From NCBI RefSeq assembly GCF_016756595.1, contig NZ_AP023257.1, positions 1,938,001 through 2,002,000 of the forward strand: DNA of 64,000 bases, given 5' to 3'. Below, in pieces: positions 6,817-15,546 of the stretch (within the stretch, counting starts at the first letter, position 1; each line of letters begins with the position of its first letter). The stretch is from Mesorhizobium sp. L-2-11. Lineage in GTDB: Bacteria > Pseudomonadota > Alphaproteobacteria > Rhizobiales > Rhizobiaceae. A program made the translations under genes and the position numbers. The notes beneath the pieces are model-generated. The model worked only from the letters and a program-made list of their open reading frames with translations. It ran no database searches and was not told where the DNA came from.

Positions 6817-8007
6817 CTATTCGGCGGGAATCTGCGCCGGCCGGGCTGCCAGACGCGTCAGCATCGCCTCGGCCTCGGCGCCGCGTTCGGAGCGCTCGAT
6901 GAAGCCGCCGCCGAACACGCGGGCCTCGTTGCCGTCGTCGGAATAGAGCACGCAGGCCTGGCCGGGCGCGATACCGGACTCGCCGTCGACCAGTTCCACC
7001 GAAGTGATGCCGGCGTCGTGATGCAGCACGGCAGGGCGTGGCGGACGGGTCGAGCGGACCTTGGCGAAAAGCTCCAGCCCGGCGGCCGGGATATCTGACA
7101 GCGCAGCGTCGCCCAGCCAGTTCATGCCGCGCAAATAGATCTTGTGCGTTTCCAGCGCCTCGCGCGGGCCAACGACGACGCGGGCCCGGTCGGCGTCGAG
7201 ATGGACGACGTAGAGCGGCTCGCCCGAGGCGATGCCGATGCCGCGGCGCTGACCGATCGTGTAGCGCAAAATGCCTTCATGGCGGCCGAGCACGCGGCCG
7301 TCGATATGGACGATGTCGCCCGGATTGGCAGCAGTCGGCTTCAGCTTGGCGATGATATCGGAATACTTGCCCTGCGGTACGAAGCAGATGTCCTGGCTGT
7401 CCTGCTTGGCAGCGACCGTCAGGCCCATTTCCTCGGCGATGGCGCGAACCTCAGGCTTCGACAGGCCGCCGAGCGGAAAGCGCAAATAGTCGATCTGCGC
7501 CTGTGTGGTGGCGAACAGGAAATAGCTCTGGTCGCGGTCCGCATCGACCGGCCGGTACAATGCGCGATGAGCGCCGTTGGCGCCGGAACGGATGTAATGG
7601 CCGGTGGCCAGCGCCTCGGCGCCGAGCTCCTTGGCGGTCGCCAGGAGGTCGGCGAATTTCACCGTCTGGTTGCAGGAAACGCAAGGGATCGGCGTTTCGC
7701 CGGCCACATAGCTCTCGGCGAAGGGGTCGATCACCGCCTTGCGGAAGCGCTCCTCGTAATTGAGCACATAATGCGGAATGCCGAGCGTCTCGGAGACGCG
7801 GCGGGCATCGTCGATGTCCTGGCCGGCGCAGCACGAGCCGGCCCGGTGCGTTGCCGCGCCATGGTCGTAGAGCTGCAGCGTGACCCCGACGACATCATAG
7901 CCTTCATGCTTCAAAAGGCCGGCAACGACCGACGAATCGACGCCGCCCGACATGGCGACAACGATGCGGGTATCTTCGGGGCGTCCGGGAAGGTCGAGGC
8001 TGTTCAT
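6817..8007 (-). CDS. mnmA: tRNA-specific 2-thiouridylase MnmA
   Basis: A 396-residue cytoplasmic enzyme that thiolates U34 of tRNA Lys, Glu and Gln. Visible are the ATP-pyrophosphatase loop [14 protein letters not shown] near residue 17, a Cys pair in [13 protein letters not shown], the second catalytic Cys in [18 protein letters not shown], and the PP-loop/beta-barrel join [16 protein letters not shown]. Length matches the family. The ATG at 8007 was chosen because the 53 codons upstream are low-complexity and unlike MnmA. Nothing suggests an operon; sciP is divergent. Confidence 0.96.
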   Translation of the reverse strand: MNSLDLPGRPEDTRIVVAMSGGVDSSVVAGLLKHEGYDVVGVTLQLYDHGAATHRAGSCCAGQDIDDARRVSETLGIPHYVLNYEERFRKAVIDPFAESYVAGETPIPCVSCNQTVKFADLLATAKELGAEALATGHYIRSGANGAHRALYRPVDADRDQSYFLFATTQAQIDYLRFPLGGLSKPEVRAIAEEMGLTVAAKQDSQDICFVPQGKYSDIIAKLKPTAANPGDIVHIDGRVLGRHEGILRYTIGQRRGIGIASGEPLYVVHLDADRARVVVGPREALETHKIYLRGMNWLGDAALSDIPAAGLELFAKVRSTRPPRPAVLHHDAGITSVELVDGESGIAPGQACVLYSDDGNEARVFGGGFIERSERGAEAEAMLTRLAARPAQIPAE

Positions 8008-8295
8008 GGTTCTTTCGTTCTGCACGGCGCTCTGGATGACGGCACCCTGGATGACGGCGCTTGAATGCCAATGGCCGGAATATAGGTCAAGCTTTCCGGG
8101 TGCGCCAGCTTGGCGAGCCGGCCGATTTTTTTGAACGGATTCTGCGCTCGCGGGCAGATATCTCAAATGCCGACGAAAAGACTAACGCGGCGTTCATGAT
8201 CCTTACCTAGCTATTAGGGTTCGCTTAGGCAATTTTTAAAGCTGTGGCGGTAATGTGGTGGGGATTGGGTCTTTGAGTTTTTAGTAGAGAGTACG

Positions 8296-8571
8296 ATGAC
8301 CGATCTTGTTAGACCGCGCGTTAAATATGTTATCGGGCCTGACGGCAGCCCCCTTACGATTGCCGATCTGCCGCCGACGAACACACGTCGCTGGGTTATC
8401 CGGCGCAAGGCGGAAGTGGTGGCGGCGGTGCGCGGCGGGCTTTTGAGCCTCGAAGAGGCGTGCCAGCGCTACAAGCTGACCACTGAGGAATTCCTGTCCT
8501 GGCAGGCGTCGATCGACGAATATGGACTTGCCGGGCTGCGCACGACGCGCATCCAGCAATATCGGCATTAG
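8296..8571 (+). CDS. sciP: SciP, CtrA-inhibiting transcription regulator (DUF1153)
   Basis: A 91-residue protein, the usual length. It has the DUF1153 helix-turn-helix: NTRRWVIRRKAEVVAAVRGG followed by LSLEEACQRYKLTTEEFLSW. In Caulobacter SciP binds DNA and blocks CtrA-activated transcription in G1. The gene is close to ctrA here, as in other Rhizobiales. AGAGAG lies before the ATG, and a strong terminator follows (8592-8615). Divergent from mnmA. Confidence 0.93.
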   Translation: MTDLVRPRVKYVIGPDGSPLTIADLPPTNTRRWVIRRKAEVVAAVRGGLLSLEEACQRYKLTTEEFLSWQASIDEYGLAGLRTTRIQQYRH

Positions 8572-8591
8572 GGCTGGTTCGAGGAATACAA

Positions 8592-8615
8592 GGCGCGGAG
8601 CTCCGCGCCTTTTTT
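8592..8615 (+). terminator. Rho-independent terminator of sciP
   Basis: GGCGCGGAG (8592-8600) pairs perfectly with CTCCGCGCC (8601-8609), followed by six T. It ends the sciP transcript 20 nt after the stop codon. Confidence 0.85.
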
Positions 8616-8970
8616 GCGTGTGCCGCCAGCATGGCGAGCGGTGCGCAAGCACCGTTTGGCCGGGCGAGTTGTTTCGATCGTCCGGCGCTGCCGGGCATTT
8701 GGAGAAAGAAGCTGGCCGCAGCCTTGGCGCTTTCTGCGACGCTGGGGATTGGCGAAATCTTTGATGACGGCGTCCTTCTCCCCGTTCACGGCGAGAGATG
8801 GCGGCAGGCAGATGAGGGGCAGCGCGACGCTTGCAAGATGGTCGGAACCGCCGCTCCATCAGATAAGATCGCGGAACATAAACGGGATTTTGTAGCGTAG
8901 GCCGCCCGGCGACGTTCCAGACGAGCAACGCCCTGATCGCTGGGTGTTGACCGATCTTAAAGCCTTGTTT
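8616..8970. other. 355-bp gap, nothing recognised
   Basis: Open frames exist on both strands but none has a good start signal or a protein-like product. It separates the sciP terminator from the 3' end of fliJ, which is on the opposite strand. Confidence 0.5.
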
Positions 8971-9348
8971 TCAGCCGATCATGGCGCTGCGGCCGCCGGT
9001 CTCGGCGTCGCGGATCTTGGTGTCGCGCGATTCGAGCATTTCTGCTTTGGAAAGCTCGGCTTCGGCTTCGCCGAGCAGTGATTCGGCAACGCTACGCTGT
9101 TGGGCGAGGTCGCTTTGCGAATTCCTGAGGTTGTCGCGGCGCAGGCGCGCTGCCTTGGCGAAGGTCGGGTAGGCAAAATGGTTGATGTCGGTGATGCCGG
9201 CTTTCTTTTCTTCGGCAGTGATCTGCAGCTCCAGTTCGACAGCCATGCGCTCGAATTCGGCGATCATCATGTCGAGTTGCAGCAACTGCCGCCGCTTCTC
9301 GTTCACCTGAAACTGCTTCAGCCGAACGAGGTTTTCACGTGACTTCAT
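8971..9348 (-). CDS. fliJ: Flagellar export chaperone FliJ
   Basis: A 125-residue, almost entirely helical coiled-coil protein starting MKSRENLVRLKQFQVNEKRR, the FliJ layout in Rhizobiales. FliJ is the stalk-like component of the flagellar type III export ATPase complex and helps deliver rod, hook and filament subunits. The gene lies next to ctrA on the opposite strand, as in related genomes, away from the main flagellar cluster. The ATG at 9348 is preferred over an upstream in-frame start at 9372 because the conserved N-terminus begins there. C-terminal SAMIG is not conserved. Confidence 0.85.
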   Translation of the reverse strand: MKSRENLVRLKQFQVNEKRRQLLQLDMMIAEFERMAVELELQITAEEKKAGITDINHFAYPTFAKAARLRRDNLRNSQSDLAQQRSVAESLLGEAEAELSKAEMLESRDTKIRDAETGGRSAMIG

Positions 9349-9799
9349 GATTCGGTACTCCTGAAAACGCACACCTGCACATATCGTCCAATCCGCCTGG
9401 CAAACTCAGGCTTCGACCCGCGTCCACCGACTTTACCAGAACTATGGGAAACAAATTCCTAAAGTTTTTTGCCGGCGGTAACCATTCGTTTACGGGCATT
9501 GTTAATCATACGGCTCAGGACTTAAGGCCGGGTAAAAATTCCGGCCCCGATGCGGAAGCACGGCCAGCGAGTCCCTGGAGTCACTTAGTCTGGCTTATTA
9601 ATGTTTTGCATTAGCGGTTTGGTTCTGTGATTCACTATTAGATTCAACAAGGTGTAGAAAGGGGTTAAAAAATCTGGTACCGTCAACGGCACGGGGATTA
9701 GGTTTTGTTAACCATTCGATGGCAGCCTCTGCTCAGGCAATCACTGCTCCGGTCCTGGACGGGTCGTGAAATGGTCCGGCAGCAGAAAAGGGGAATGAA
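9349..9799 (+). promoter_or_regulatory. ctrA upstream control region with GANTC cluster
   Basis: This 451-bp gap holds no gene. Four CcrM methylation sites (GANTC) lie close together at 9569-9573, 9578-9582, 9629-9633 and 9641-9645. A TTAACCAT element at 9708-9715 matches one form of the CtrA recognition half-site, which suggests autoregulation. In Caulobacter the early ctrA promoter is methylation-sensitive and the second is CtrA-activated; the same logic is inferred here. The fliJ promoter must lie at the other end. Confidence 0.65.
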
Positions 9800-10495
9800 A
9801 TGCGTGTTCTGCTGATAGAAGATGACAGTGCGACCGCACAGAGCATCGAGCTGATGCTGAAATCGGAAAGTTTCAATGTCTATACGACCGATCTTGGCGA
9901 GGAAGGGGTCGATCTAGGTAAGCTCTACGACTACGACATCATCCTTCTCGATCTCAATCTCCCCGACATGTCGGGATACGAGGTGTTGCGAACACTTCGC
10001 CTTTCCAAAGTGAAGACGCCGATCCTTATCCTGTCCGGCATGGCCGGCATCGAGGACAAGGTACGTGGGCTCGGCTTCGGCGCAGACGACTATATGACCA
10101 AGCCGTTCCACAAGGACGAACTGGTCGCCCGCATCCACGCCATCGTGCGGCGTTCGAAGGGCCATGCCCAGTCGGTCATCACCACCGGCGACCTGGTGGT
10201 CAACCTTGATGCCAAGACCGTTGAGGTCGGTGGCCAGCGCGTGCATCTGACCGGCAAGGAGTACCAGATGCTGGAACTGCTCTCGCTGCGCAAGGGCACC
10301 ACGCTGACGAAGGAAATGTTCCTCAACCACCTTTACGGCGGCATGGACGAACCGGAACTGAAGATCATCGACGTGTTTATCTGCAAGCTGCGCAAGAAGC
10401 TCGACGCTGCTTCCGGCGGCCAGAACTACATCGAGACGGTTTGGGGTCGCGGCTACGTGCTGCGCGAGCCGGAAGACATCCGCGTCAGCGCCTGA
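9800..10495 (+). CDS. ctrA: Cell-cycle master response regulator CtrA
   Basis: A 231-residue OmpR-type response regulator, exactly the CtrA length. The receiver domain has the acidic pair in [20 protein letters not shown], the phospho-acceptor Asp in [18 protein letters not shown] (residue 51) and the conserved Lys in DDYMTKPFH. The C-terminal winged helix includes [18 protein letters not shown] and [11 protein letters not shown]. It controls replication initiation, division, motility and envelope genes. It is controlled here by ChpT phosphotransfer (gene 0.7 kb downstream), SciP (upstream) and probably CcrM methylation. A GGGGAAT precedes the ATG. Confidence 0.98.
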   Translation: MRVLLIEDDSATAQSIELMLKSESFNVYTTDLGEEGVDLGKLYDYDIILLDLNLPDMSGYEVLRTLRLSKVKTPILILSGMAGIEDKVRGLGFGADDYMTKPFHKDELVARIHAIVRRSKGHAQSVITTGDLVVNLDAKTVEVGGQRVHLTGKEYQMLELLSLRKGTTLTKEMFLNHLYGGMDEPELKIIDVFICKLRKKLDAASGGQNYIETVWGRGYVLREPEDIRVSA

Positions 10496-10531
10496 GCTGA
10501 CGACGCCGTTCCGATCGATTTTTCCGACAAC

Positions 10532-10561
10532 AATCCGGCTTCGGCCGGATTTTGCGTTTTT
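10532..10561 (+). terminator. Terminator of ctrA with TTCG tetraloop
   Basis: AATCCGGC (10532-10539), loop TTCG, GCCGGATT (10544-10551), then TTGCGTTTTT. It lies 36 nt after the ctrA stop and between convergent genes, so it may also stop the minus-strand receiver transcript. Confidence 0.85.
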
Positions 10562-10620
10562 ATGTCATGTCGCAGATATTGCAGCGTCGATTTCCACGGC
10601 CATGCGTCAGCGGCGGCGAA

Positions 10621-10989
10621 TCAGGCTGTAAATCTCAAGCTGCGGAAGCGCTCGAGAAGTTGCGGCCGAGTGAACGGCTTCAGCAGATAGCCGTGGGCGC
10701 CGGCGCGCTTTGCCCGCATGATCGAAGCGACGTCGACCTCAACCAGCGAAATCAGGATCTTCGGTTGTATCGGACTTTCCATGGCGCGTACGCGGCGGAT
10801 GACGTCCTCGGCCTGCATGTCCGGCAAGGCGCCGTCGACAATGATGATATCCGGCATGTCGGCAGCGCACATCTCAACCGCATCAAGCCCGCTGGCAGCT
10901 TCGATGACCAGCATGTCGGAACCACCCAGGATGCGCTTTGCAACCCTTCTGATGACGCTCGAATCGTCGATGAACATGCAGCGTTTCAT
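10621..10989 (-). CDS. Single-domain CheY-like response regulator
   Basis: A 122-residue receiver domain without output domain. It keeps the acidic pair (MFIDDSSVIRRVAKRIL), the phospho-acceptor Asp in IIIVDGALPDMQAE, and the Lys in GYLLKPFTRP; the usual Thr/Ser position is Ser in ILISLVEV. It lies between ctrA and chpT, so a role in the same phosphorelay is a reasonable guess, but it is not CpdR or DivK by sequence. The ATG at 10989 was chosen because the preceding 22 codons are not receiver-like. Confidence 0.85.
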   Translation of the reverse strand: MKRCMFIDDSSVIRRVAKRILGGSDMLVIEAASGLDAVEMCAADMPDIIIVDGALPDMQAEDVIRRVRAMESPIQPKILISLVEVDVASIMRAKRAGAHGYLLKPFTRPQLLERFRSLRFTA

Positions 10990-11236
10990 TTCCGGGCCCT
11001 CTTTGCCATGCGGCAATCCGGCAGCGTCGCGGTCTGGAAGGCACCGTATAGTCAATCCGGTAAAGAAGCTGAAAAGCCAATAGGTAAAATTCTTGCAAGA
11101 ACAGCTTTTACGGAGACTTCTTTACCGATGCTTCGGCCGATCTAGCTTTTGGGGGTCCATTTCATTCGACCGTGATGTCGCGGTAAATATTGTCTGAACA
11201 ACGCTCGTCTGCTCGTTTTCCGATCAGCTTGGTAAT

Positions 11237-11866
11237 TCAAGCAGCCGAGAGAACAATTTCTTCTGCGGTTGCGTGGATCGATATGGTCATGTTCGCCTCG
11301 CGCGCCAAAAGCAGCGTGTAGTAGGGCTGCACCGAATGCGCGTCGATCGGTTCTTCAGGCTTGTTGCCGGAATGGAGCTCCAGGAATTTGGGCGGCACGC
11401 GCAGCATCGGACCGTTCGCGGCGAGCGCAAAGCGTGGCTCCGTGTCGAGGTTTTCAAGCGTGACCGTAAGCTTGCCGCCACGCGGAATGGCAGCGTTGGC
11501 GACGAGAATGAGGTTGAGCAGCAGCTTTACCTTGTTCTTGGGCAGCAGGGCACGGGTTCCATTCCAGATCAGGTCCGGCTTCTCGTTCTTCAAGAAGGCG
11601 ATCGCAACGGCCTCGGCATCGCCGGTGTCGATCATCATGCCGGCAGAACCGGCTGCGCCGAAGGCGATGCGGGCGAATTGCAGGCGGGCCGAGGCGTTTC
11701 TGGCGCTCTGGCGGATCAATTTCATGGCGTCTTCGTCGGCGCCGCCTTCGTCGAGCAGCTCAAGCCCGTTGTTTATGGCGCCGACCGGCGAAATGATGTC
11801 GTGGCAGACCCGGCTGCACAAAAGCGCGGCGAGATCGGGTGCGGAAAGGGTGAAAAGCTCGGCCAT
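11237..11866 (-). CDS. chpT: Histidine phosphotransferase ChpT
   Basis: A 209-residue protein with the dimerisation/phosphotransfer helices holding SRVCHDIISPVGAINNGLEL (phospho-His near residue 22). A degenerate ATP-domain-like C-terminal half follows, the ChpT fold. ChpT passes phosphate from the CckA kinase to CtrA and CpdR. The start at ATG 11866 (MAELFTLSAPDLAALLCSRV) was chosen because homologues begin a few residues before the His motif; an in-frame ATG exists 22 codons upstream. Its nearness to ctrA and sciP fits a cell-cycle block. Confidence 0.93.
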   Translation of the reverse strand: MAELFTLSAPDLAALLCSRVCHDIISPVGAINNGLELLDEGGADEDAMKLIRQSARNASARLQFARIAFGAAGSAGMMIDTGDAEAVAIAFLKNEKPDLIWNGTRALLPKNKVKLLLNLILVANAAIPRGGKLTVTLENLDTEPRFALAANGPMLRVPPKFLELHSGNKPEEPIDAHSVQPYYTLLLAREANMTISIHATAEEIVLSAA

Positions 11867-12222
11867 CGGCGAAAGTCCCTGCAAAATTTCACTGGAAATG
11901 GCCGGGCGATCAATGATCACGCCTGTCCACACGAATCACGCTGTCTCTCCCAAGGCCCACTGAATACACAGCGCTTGAGCGTGCAGCAACAAATCCGGAA
12001 TTGTCGTTATGAAAATGATGTGTTCACGCAGGATGCGGATATCGCGGGCCGACGCGAAATCAGCTCGAAACCAGCCTACTAACCGCCATCTTCATGTGAA
12101 AGCTTAATGGTTGAAAAAGGATTACGGCATAGTTTGTCCATAACAGTCATCCTTAACGGCCGCCAAAGAGCCGCACGGGTGCGAGGCGTCGGCGAAAGTG
12201 CTCCCTGACGGAGATTGGAAGC
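11867..12222. promoter_or_regulatory. Divergent chpT / eipA promoter region
   Basis: A gap with no gene. It must contain the chpT (minus) and eipA (plus) promoters. A TTAA half-site at about 12104 and another at about 12153 could belong to CtrA sites, since CtrA is known to activate eipA in Brucella, but neither is a full TTAA-N7-TTAA match. Confidence 0.35.
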
Positions 12223-12804
12223 ATGTTTTCCCGATACTACGACCGGAGTTTATTCCGTGTCTTCTCAATGGCGATCGCTCTCATGGGCCTTGTCGTCTTT
12301 TCAACCTCGCCTTCGCGGGCCCAGGAGTACACCGCTCAGGAGATCGTCGATTCCGGTCATAAATTCTTCGGTGCGACGTCGGGCGGGCTCGCCACCGTCG
12401 TGGAGAAGATTTTCTCCTCCTATGGCCTGCCCAATGGCTATTTGCTTGGCGAGGAGGGCTCGGGCGCCCTGATCGGTGGCCTGACCTATGGTGAAGGCAC
12501 ACTCTACACCAAGAATGCCGGCGATCACAAAGTGTTCTGGCAGGGCCCGTCGCTCGGCTGGGATTTTGGCGGCGAGGGCTCGCGGGTGATGATGCTGGTC
12601 TATAATCTCGACGATGTGACCAGCCTCTACAATCGTTTCGGCGGCCTTGCCGGTTCCGCCTACCTCGTGGCTGGCGTTGGCTTCAACGTGATGAAGAACA
12701 ACAATGTGCTGCTGGTGCCGATCCGTACCGGCGTTGGCGCCCGGCTTGGCGTCAACCTCGGCTATCTCAAGCTTACCCAGCACGCCACCTGGAATCCATT
12801 CTGA
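12223..12804 (+). CDS. eipA: Envelope integrity protein EipA (DUF1134)
   Basis: A 193-residue secreted protein. The signal peptide runs to SRAQ, then a compact beta-rich DUF1134 domain: EIVDSGHKFFG, GEGSGALIGGLTYGEGTLYT, GWDFGGEGSRVMMLVYNL, NVLLVPIRTGVGARLGVNLG. In Brucella EipA is a periplasmic small beta-barrel protein needed for envelope integrity and is a direct CtrA target, which fits its location 1.7 kb from ctrA. Length is typical. GGAG precedes the start. Confidence 0.93.
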   Translation: MFSRYYDRSLFRVFSMAIALMGLVVFSTSPSRAQEYTAQEIVDSGHKFFGATSGGLATVVEKIFSSYGLPNGYLLGEEGSGALIGGLTYGEGTLYTKNAGDHKVFWQGPSLGWDFGGEGSRVMMLVYNLDDVTSLYNRFGGLAGSAYLVAGVGFNVMKNNNVLLVPIRTGVGARLGVNLGYLKLTQHATWNPF

Positions 12805-12953
12805 GCAAGCGGTTTGCTCGTCACCGCGATTGTTTCCAGGATCGACGGTCTGAACATTGCTGCGGCAGACCCTTGCCGCGGCACTGGAATTCCGTCATGC
12901 GAACGTGGCACAGTCCCTTACGGTTTGTTTGCCGTTCATAACGGATAGTCACT

Positions 12954-14102
12954 TTGGTTCAGTCGGTCCTGTTCTTTGTCCTCGGCTTTCTCTGCGCCGG
13001 TTTTCTGGCGCTGATGATTGCCCCGGCCATCTGGCGGCGGGCCGTGATGCTGACGCGTAAACGCATCGAGGGCTCGATGCCGCTGACGCTGGCCGAGATC
13101 CAGGCGGAGAAGGATCGCATCCGCGCCGAGTTCGCCATGTCGACGCGTCGGCTTGAGATGAGTGTCAAGGCGTTGCGCGAGAAATCGGCCGAACAGCTTG
13201 TCGAGATCGGCCGTGGCCGCGAAGCACTGAAGGAACTGGCGCTCGAGCGGAAGGACAAGGAACAGGCGCTTTCCGCGCTCGAGGCCAAGGGCGAAGACCT
13301 TCGGCAGCGCAAAGACCAGTTGCAGCTTTTGTCGGATCGGCTTGCTCAAACCGAGCATGCCCTGGAAAAGCGTGTGCTCGAGCTGAAAAAACTGGAGCAC
13401 ATGTATGACGACGCCAGCTTTTCTTCCAGCAGCCGTCAGATCGAACTTGTGGCGCGCGAATCCGAATTGCAAAAGCTGGCCGATGATATTTCAGTGCTGC
13501 GCGGCCAGCGCAAGGAGGCGGACAGGCGCCAACAGGAGATCGCGGCCGAGAGCAAGGCGGCGCGAGACGCGTTGAAAGCCGAGAAGAAAAGGACCGGCGA
13601 ACTGGACAAGAAGATCGAGCGCCTGCTCGCCACGCTTGCCGATCGCGAGGACAAGCTTGAACGCCGCGAAAAGGAAATCGCGCGGCTTCGCGAAAAGCTG
13701 AAAAGCGGAAGCGTGGAAAACGCGTCGGCGGTGGTGCGTCTCGTCGGAGCGCAAGGCAGTCAGGCCGATGTGGCCGTCAAGGGCGATATGGCAAAAACTA
13801 TCGCCAAGCTCGAAAGCGACCGGGAGCAGTTGGAGGCGAGATTGACGGCACTGGCCAGCGAGAACAAGAGGCTGAAAACGGATCTTGCCGCCTACGCGGC
13901 ATCCGAATCCGAAGCCGCCAGCGCTGCGTTGCGCGAGCAGATGAGCGACCTGGCGGCGCAGGTCGTAGCCCTGACGGCGAAGCTCGACGGGCCGGAATCG
14001 CCGATCGCAAAGGTTCTTGCGGCACCCAACCCAGGAGGAAGCGGCGAACGCAGCCTTGCCGATCGCGTGCGGGCGCTGCAGAAGGCCGAATCGGCGCATT
14101 GA
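12954..14102 (+). CDS. Membrane-anchored long coiled-coil protein
   Basis: A 382-residue protein. Its N-terminus is one membrane helix (VLFFVLGFLCAGFLALMIAP) followed by a basic stretch (RRAVMLTRKR), so the rest is cytoplasmic. Residues about 40-350 are charged heptad-like coiled coil rich in Lys, Glu and Arg (for example KEKARLREKLKS-like segments). No catalytic domain is seen. The start is a TTG at 12954; a stop at 12939 excludes a better upstream start and no ATG occurs before the conserved helix. Similar proteins are conserved in Rhizobiales without assigned function; a structural or cell-envelope role is inference. Confidence 0.75.
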   Translation: MVQSVLFFVLGFLCAGFLALMIAPAIWRRAVMLTRKRIEGSMPLTLAEIQAEKDRIRAEFAMSTRRLEMSVKALREKSAEQLVEIGRGREALKELALERKDKEQALSALEAKGEDLRQRKDQLQLLSDRLAQTEHALEKRVLELKKLEHMYDDASFSSSSRQIELVARESELQKLADDISVLRGQRKEADRRQQEIAAESKAARDALKAEKKRTGELDKKIERLLATLADREDKLERREKEIARLREKLKSGSVENASAVVRLVGAQGSQADVAVKGDMAKTIAKLESDREQLEARLTALASENKRLKTDLAAYAASESEAASAALREQMSDLAAQVVALTAKLDGPESPIAKVLAAPNPGGSGERSLADRVRALQKAESAH

Positions 14103-14131
14103 GCCCAGGCAGTGATGCTGACTTCTGCGGC

Positions 14132-14935
14132 TCAGGTCCTGCTTGCCGAGAAATGATGCAAGGCGATGGCTGACGCGGCGGCGACATTCAGGCTGTCGAA
14201 GCCTTCTGTCATATCGATCCGCACTGTCCGCAGGCGGGCGAGCAGCATCTCGGGCAGGCCTTCGCCTTCAGTGCCGAGATAGAGCGCCAGCCGTTCGGTC
14301 CTTTTCGCATCGCGGATGTCGGTTTGTCCGCGCGGCGACAATGCGAATTGGCCGAAGCCCAGCCGATCGAGCGCCGCGGTAAAGCCGACGGTCTCAGTGA
14401 AGGAGGCAAAAGGAATTTTCAGCGCGGCGCCGACCGAAACGCGGATCGCCTTGCGGTATAGAGGATCGCAGCAGGTCGCGTCCAGAAACACGGCATCGGC
14501 GCCGAAGGCGGCGGCGTTGCGAAAGATCGAGCCCATATTGTCATGGTTGGCGATGCCGATCAGCACGACGATCAACGCGCGGGCGGGCAGGGTATCCAGC
14601 AAGGCCTCTGCAGACTGCGCCTCGCCCTTGCGGCCGATCGCCAATATGCCGCGGTGCATGTGAAAGCCGGCAATCCTGTCCATGACCTCGCTGGCCGCCA
14701 CGTAGACCGGAAGGTCCGCGGGCGCCTTGCGCAGGGTTGTATCGAGGCCTGCCAGCCGGTTTTCGAGCACCAGCACCGATTCGGCGGCAAAGCGTTTGGC
14801 CGCGAGCAGCATTTCGAGCACCACCTTGCCTTCGGCAACGAAACGACCCTGCCGCCCGGCAAGATCGCGCTCGCGAATGTCGAGATAGGCGGCGACGCGC
14901 GGGTCTTGCGGGTCGTCGATACGAATGCTGCGCAT
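14132..14935 (-). CDS. TrmH/SpoU-family RNA 2'-O-methyltransferase
   Basis: A 267-residue protein. An N-terminal substrate-binding part (GRQGRFVAEGKVVLEMLL) is followed by a SPOUT domain with all three motifs: NHDNMGSIFRNAAAFGADAV, LALYLGTEGEGLPEMLL and GFDSLNVAAASAIALHHF. SPOUT enzymes use S-adenosylmethionine bound in a trefoil knot to methylate ribose in tRNA or 23S rRNA; the target here is unknown. The ATG at 14935 sits just before the conserved start. It converges with the coiled-coil gene 30 nt away. Confidence 0.9.
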   Translation of the reverse strand: MRSIRIDDPQDPRVAAYLDIRERDLAGRQGRFVAEGKVVLEMLLAAKRFAAESVLVLENRLAGLDTTLRKAPADLPVYVAASEVMDRIAGFHMHRGILAIGRKGEAQSAEALLDTLPARALIVVLIGIANHDNMGSIFRNAAAFGADAVFLDATCCDPLYRKAIRVSVGAALKIPFASFTETVGFTAALDRLGFGQFALSPRGQTDIRDAKRTERLALYLGTEGEGLPEMLLARLRTVRIDMTEGFDSLNVAAASAIALHHFSASRT

Positions 14936-15035
14936 GCTTGCCTCAACTGGCCCGCATCGGCCCGATTGCAAGGGGCGCTCGGACCAGCTCTTATCTTATG
15001 CATGCTGCCGGCTTTGGGCGACATGCATTGGCCGG

Positions 15036-15374
15036 TCAAGTCCCGGAGCGACGCGGGCGGTATGCCATCTGCGATGGCTCACCCTCGTCGAAAATTCCGT
15101 CCAGCGTGTTGAGAAGTTCGCGCACGGCATCGGACTTGCAGGAATAGTAGATCATTTGCCGGTCGCGCCGGGTCTCGACGAGATCGAGCGCCCGCAGTTT
15201 GGCTAGATGCTGTGACAGCGCGGATTGGCTGAGCAGAACCTTTTCGGCGATGGCGCCGACCGACATTTCACCGTCGGCCAGGTAGATCATGATCAACAGT
15301 CGTTTCTCGTTGCCCATCAGCGTCAGAAACGAAGCCGCTGATTCGGCATTGGCGATTAGTTTTTTCGAGACCAT
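15036..15374 (-). CDS. ArsR-family transcription regulator
   Basis: A 112-residue winged-helix repressor. It shows LMGNEKRLLIMIYLADGEMSV, then the recognition helix SQSALSQHLAKLRALDLVET, and the wing RRDRQMIYY. The metal-binding CxC(D)C motif of ArsR/SmtB is absent; the only Cys is in YYSCKSD after the wing. That resembles redox or sulfide-sensing members such as BigR only loosely, so the signal is unknown. Neighbours do not form an obvious operon. Confidence 0.88.
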   Translation of the reverse strand: MVSKKLIANAESAASFLTLMGNEKRLLIMIYLADGEMSVGAIAEKVLLSQSALSQHLAKLRALDLVETRRDRQMIYYSCKSDAVRELLNTLDGIFDEGEPSQMAYRPRRSGT

Positions 15375-15546
15375 CGATCCCCCATACCTTCCTGCTCCTC
15401 CGGCGCTATGGGGGCAATAGCGTCTGATTCCATAGGCTCGCTTGCGAATGTGCGCTGGCGATTCAACGCTACCGGGAAGCGTAGAACATCCCGCTCAAAC
15501 CTCAAGACTTGCTTTCGACCCGACGCGATTAACTGTCGGACTGTGT

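Noticed and set aside
8614..8900. Two overlapping frames after the sciP terminator
   Set aside because: No ribosome site and products are Arg/Ala-rich without any recognisable pattern.
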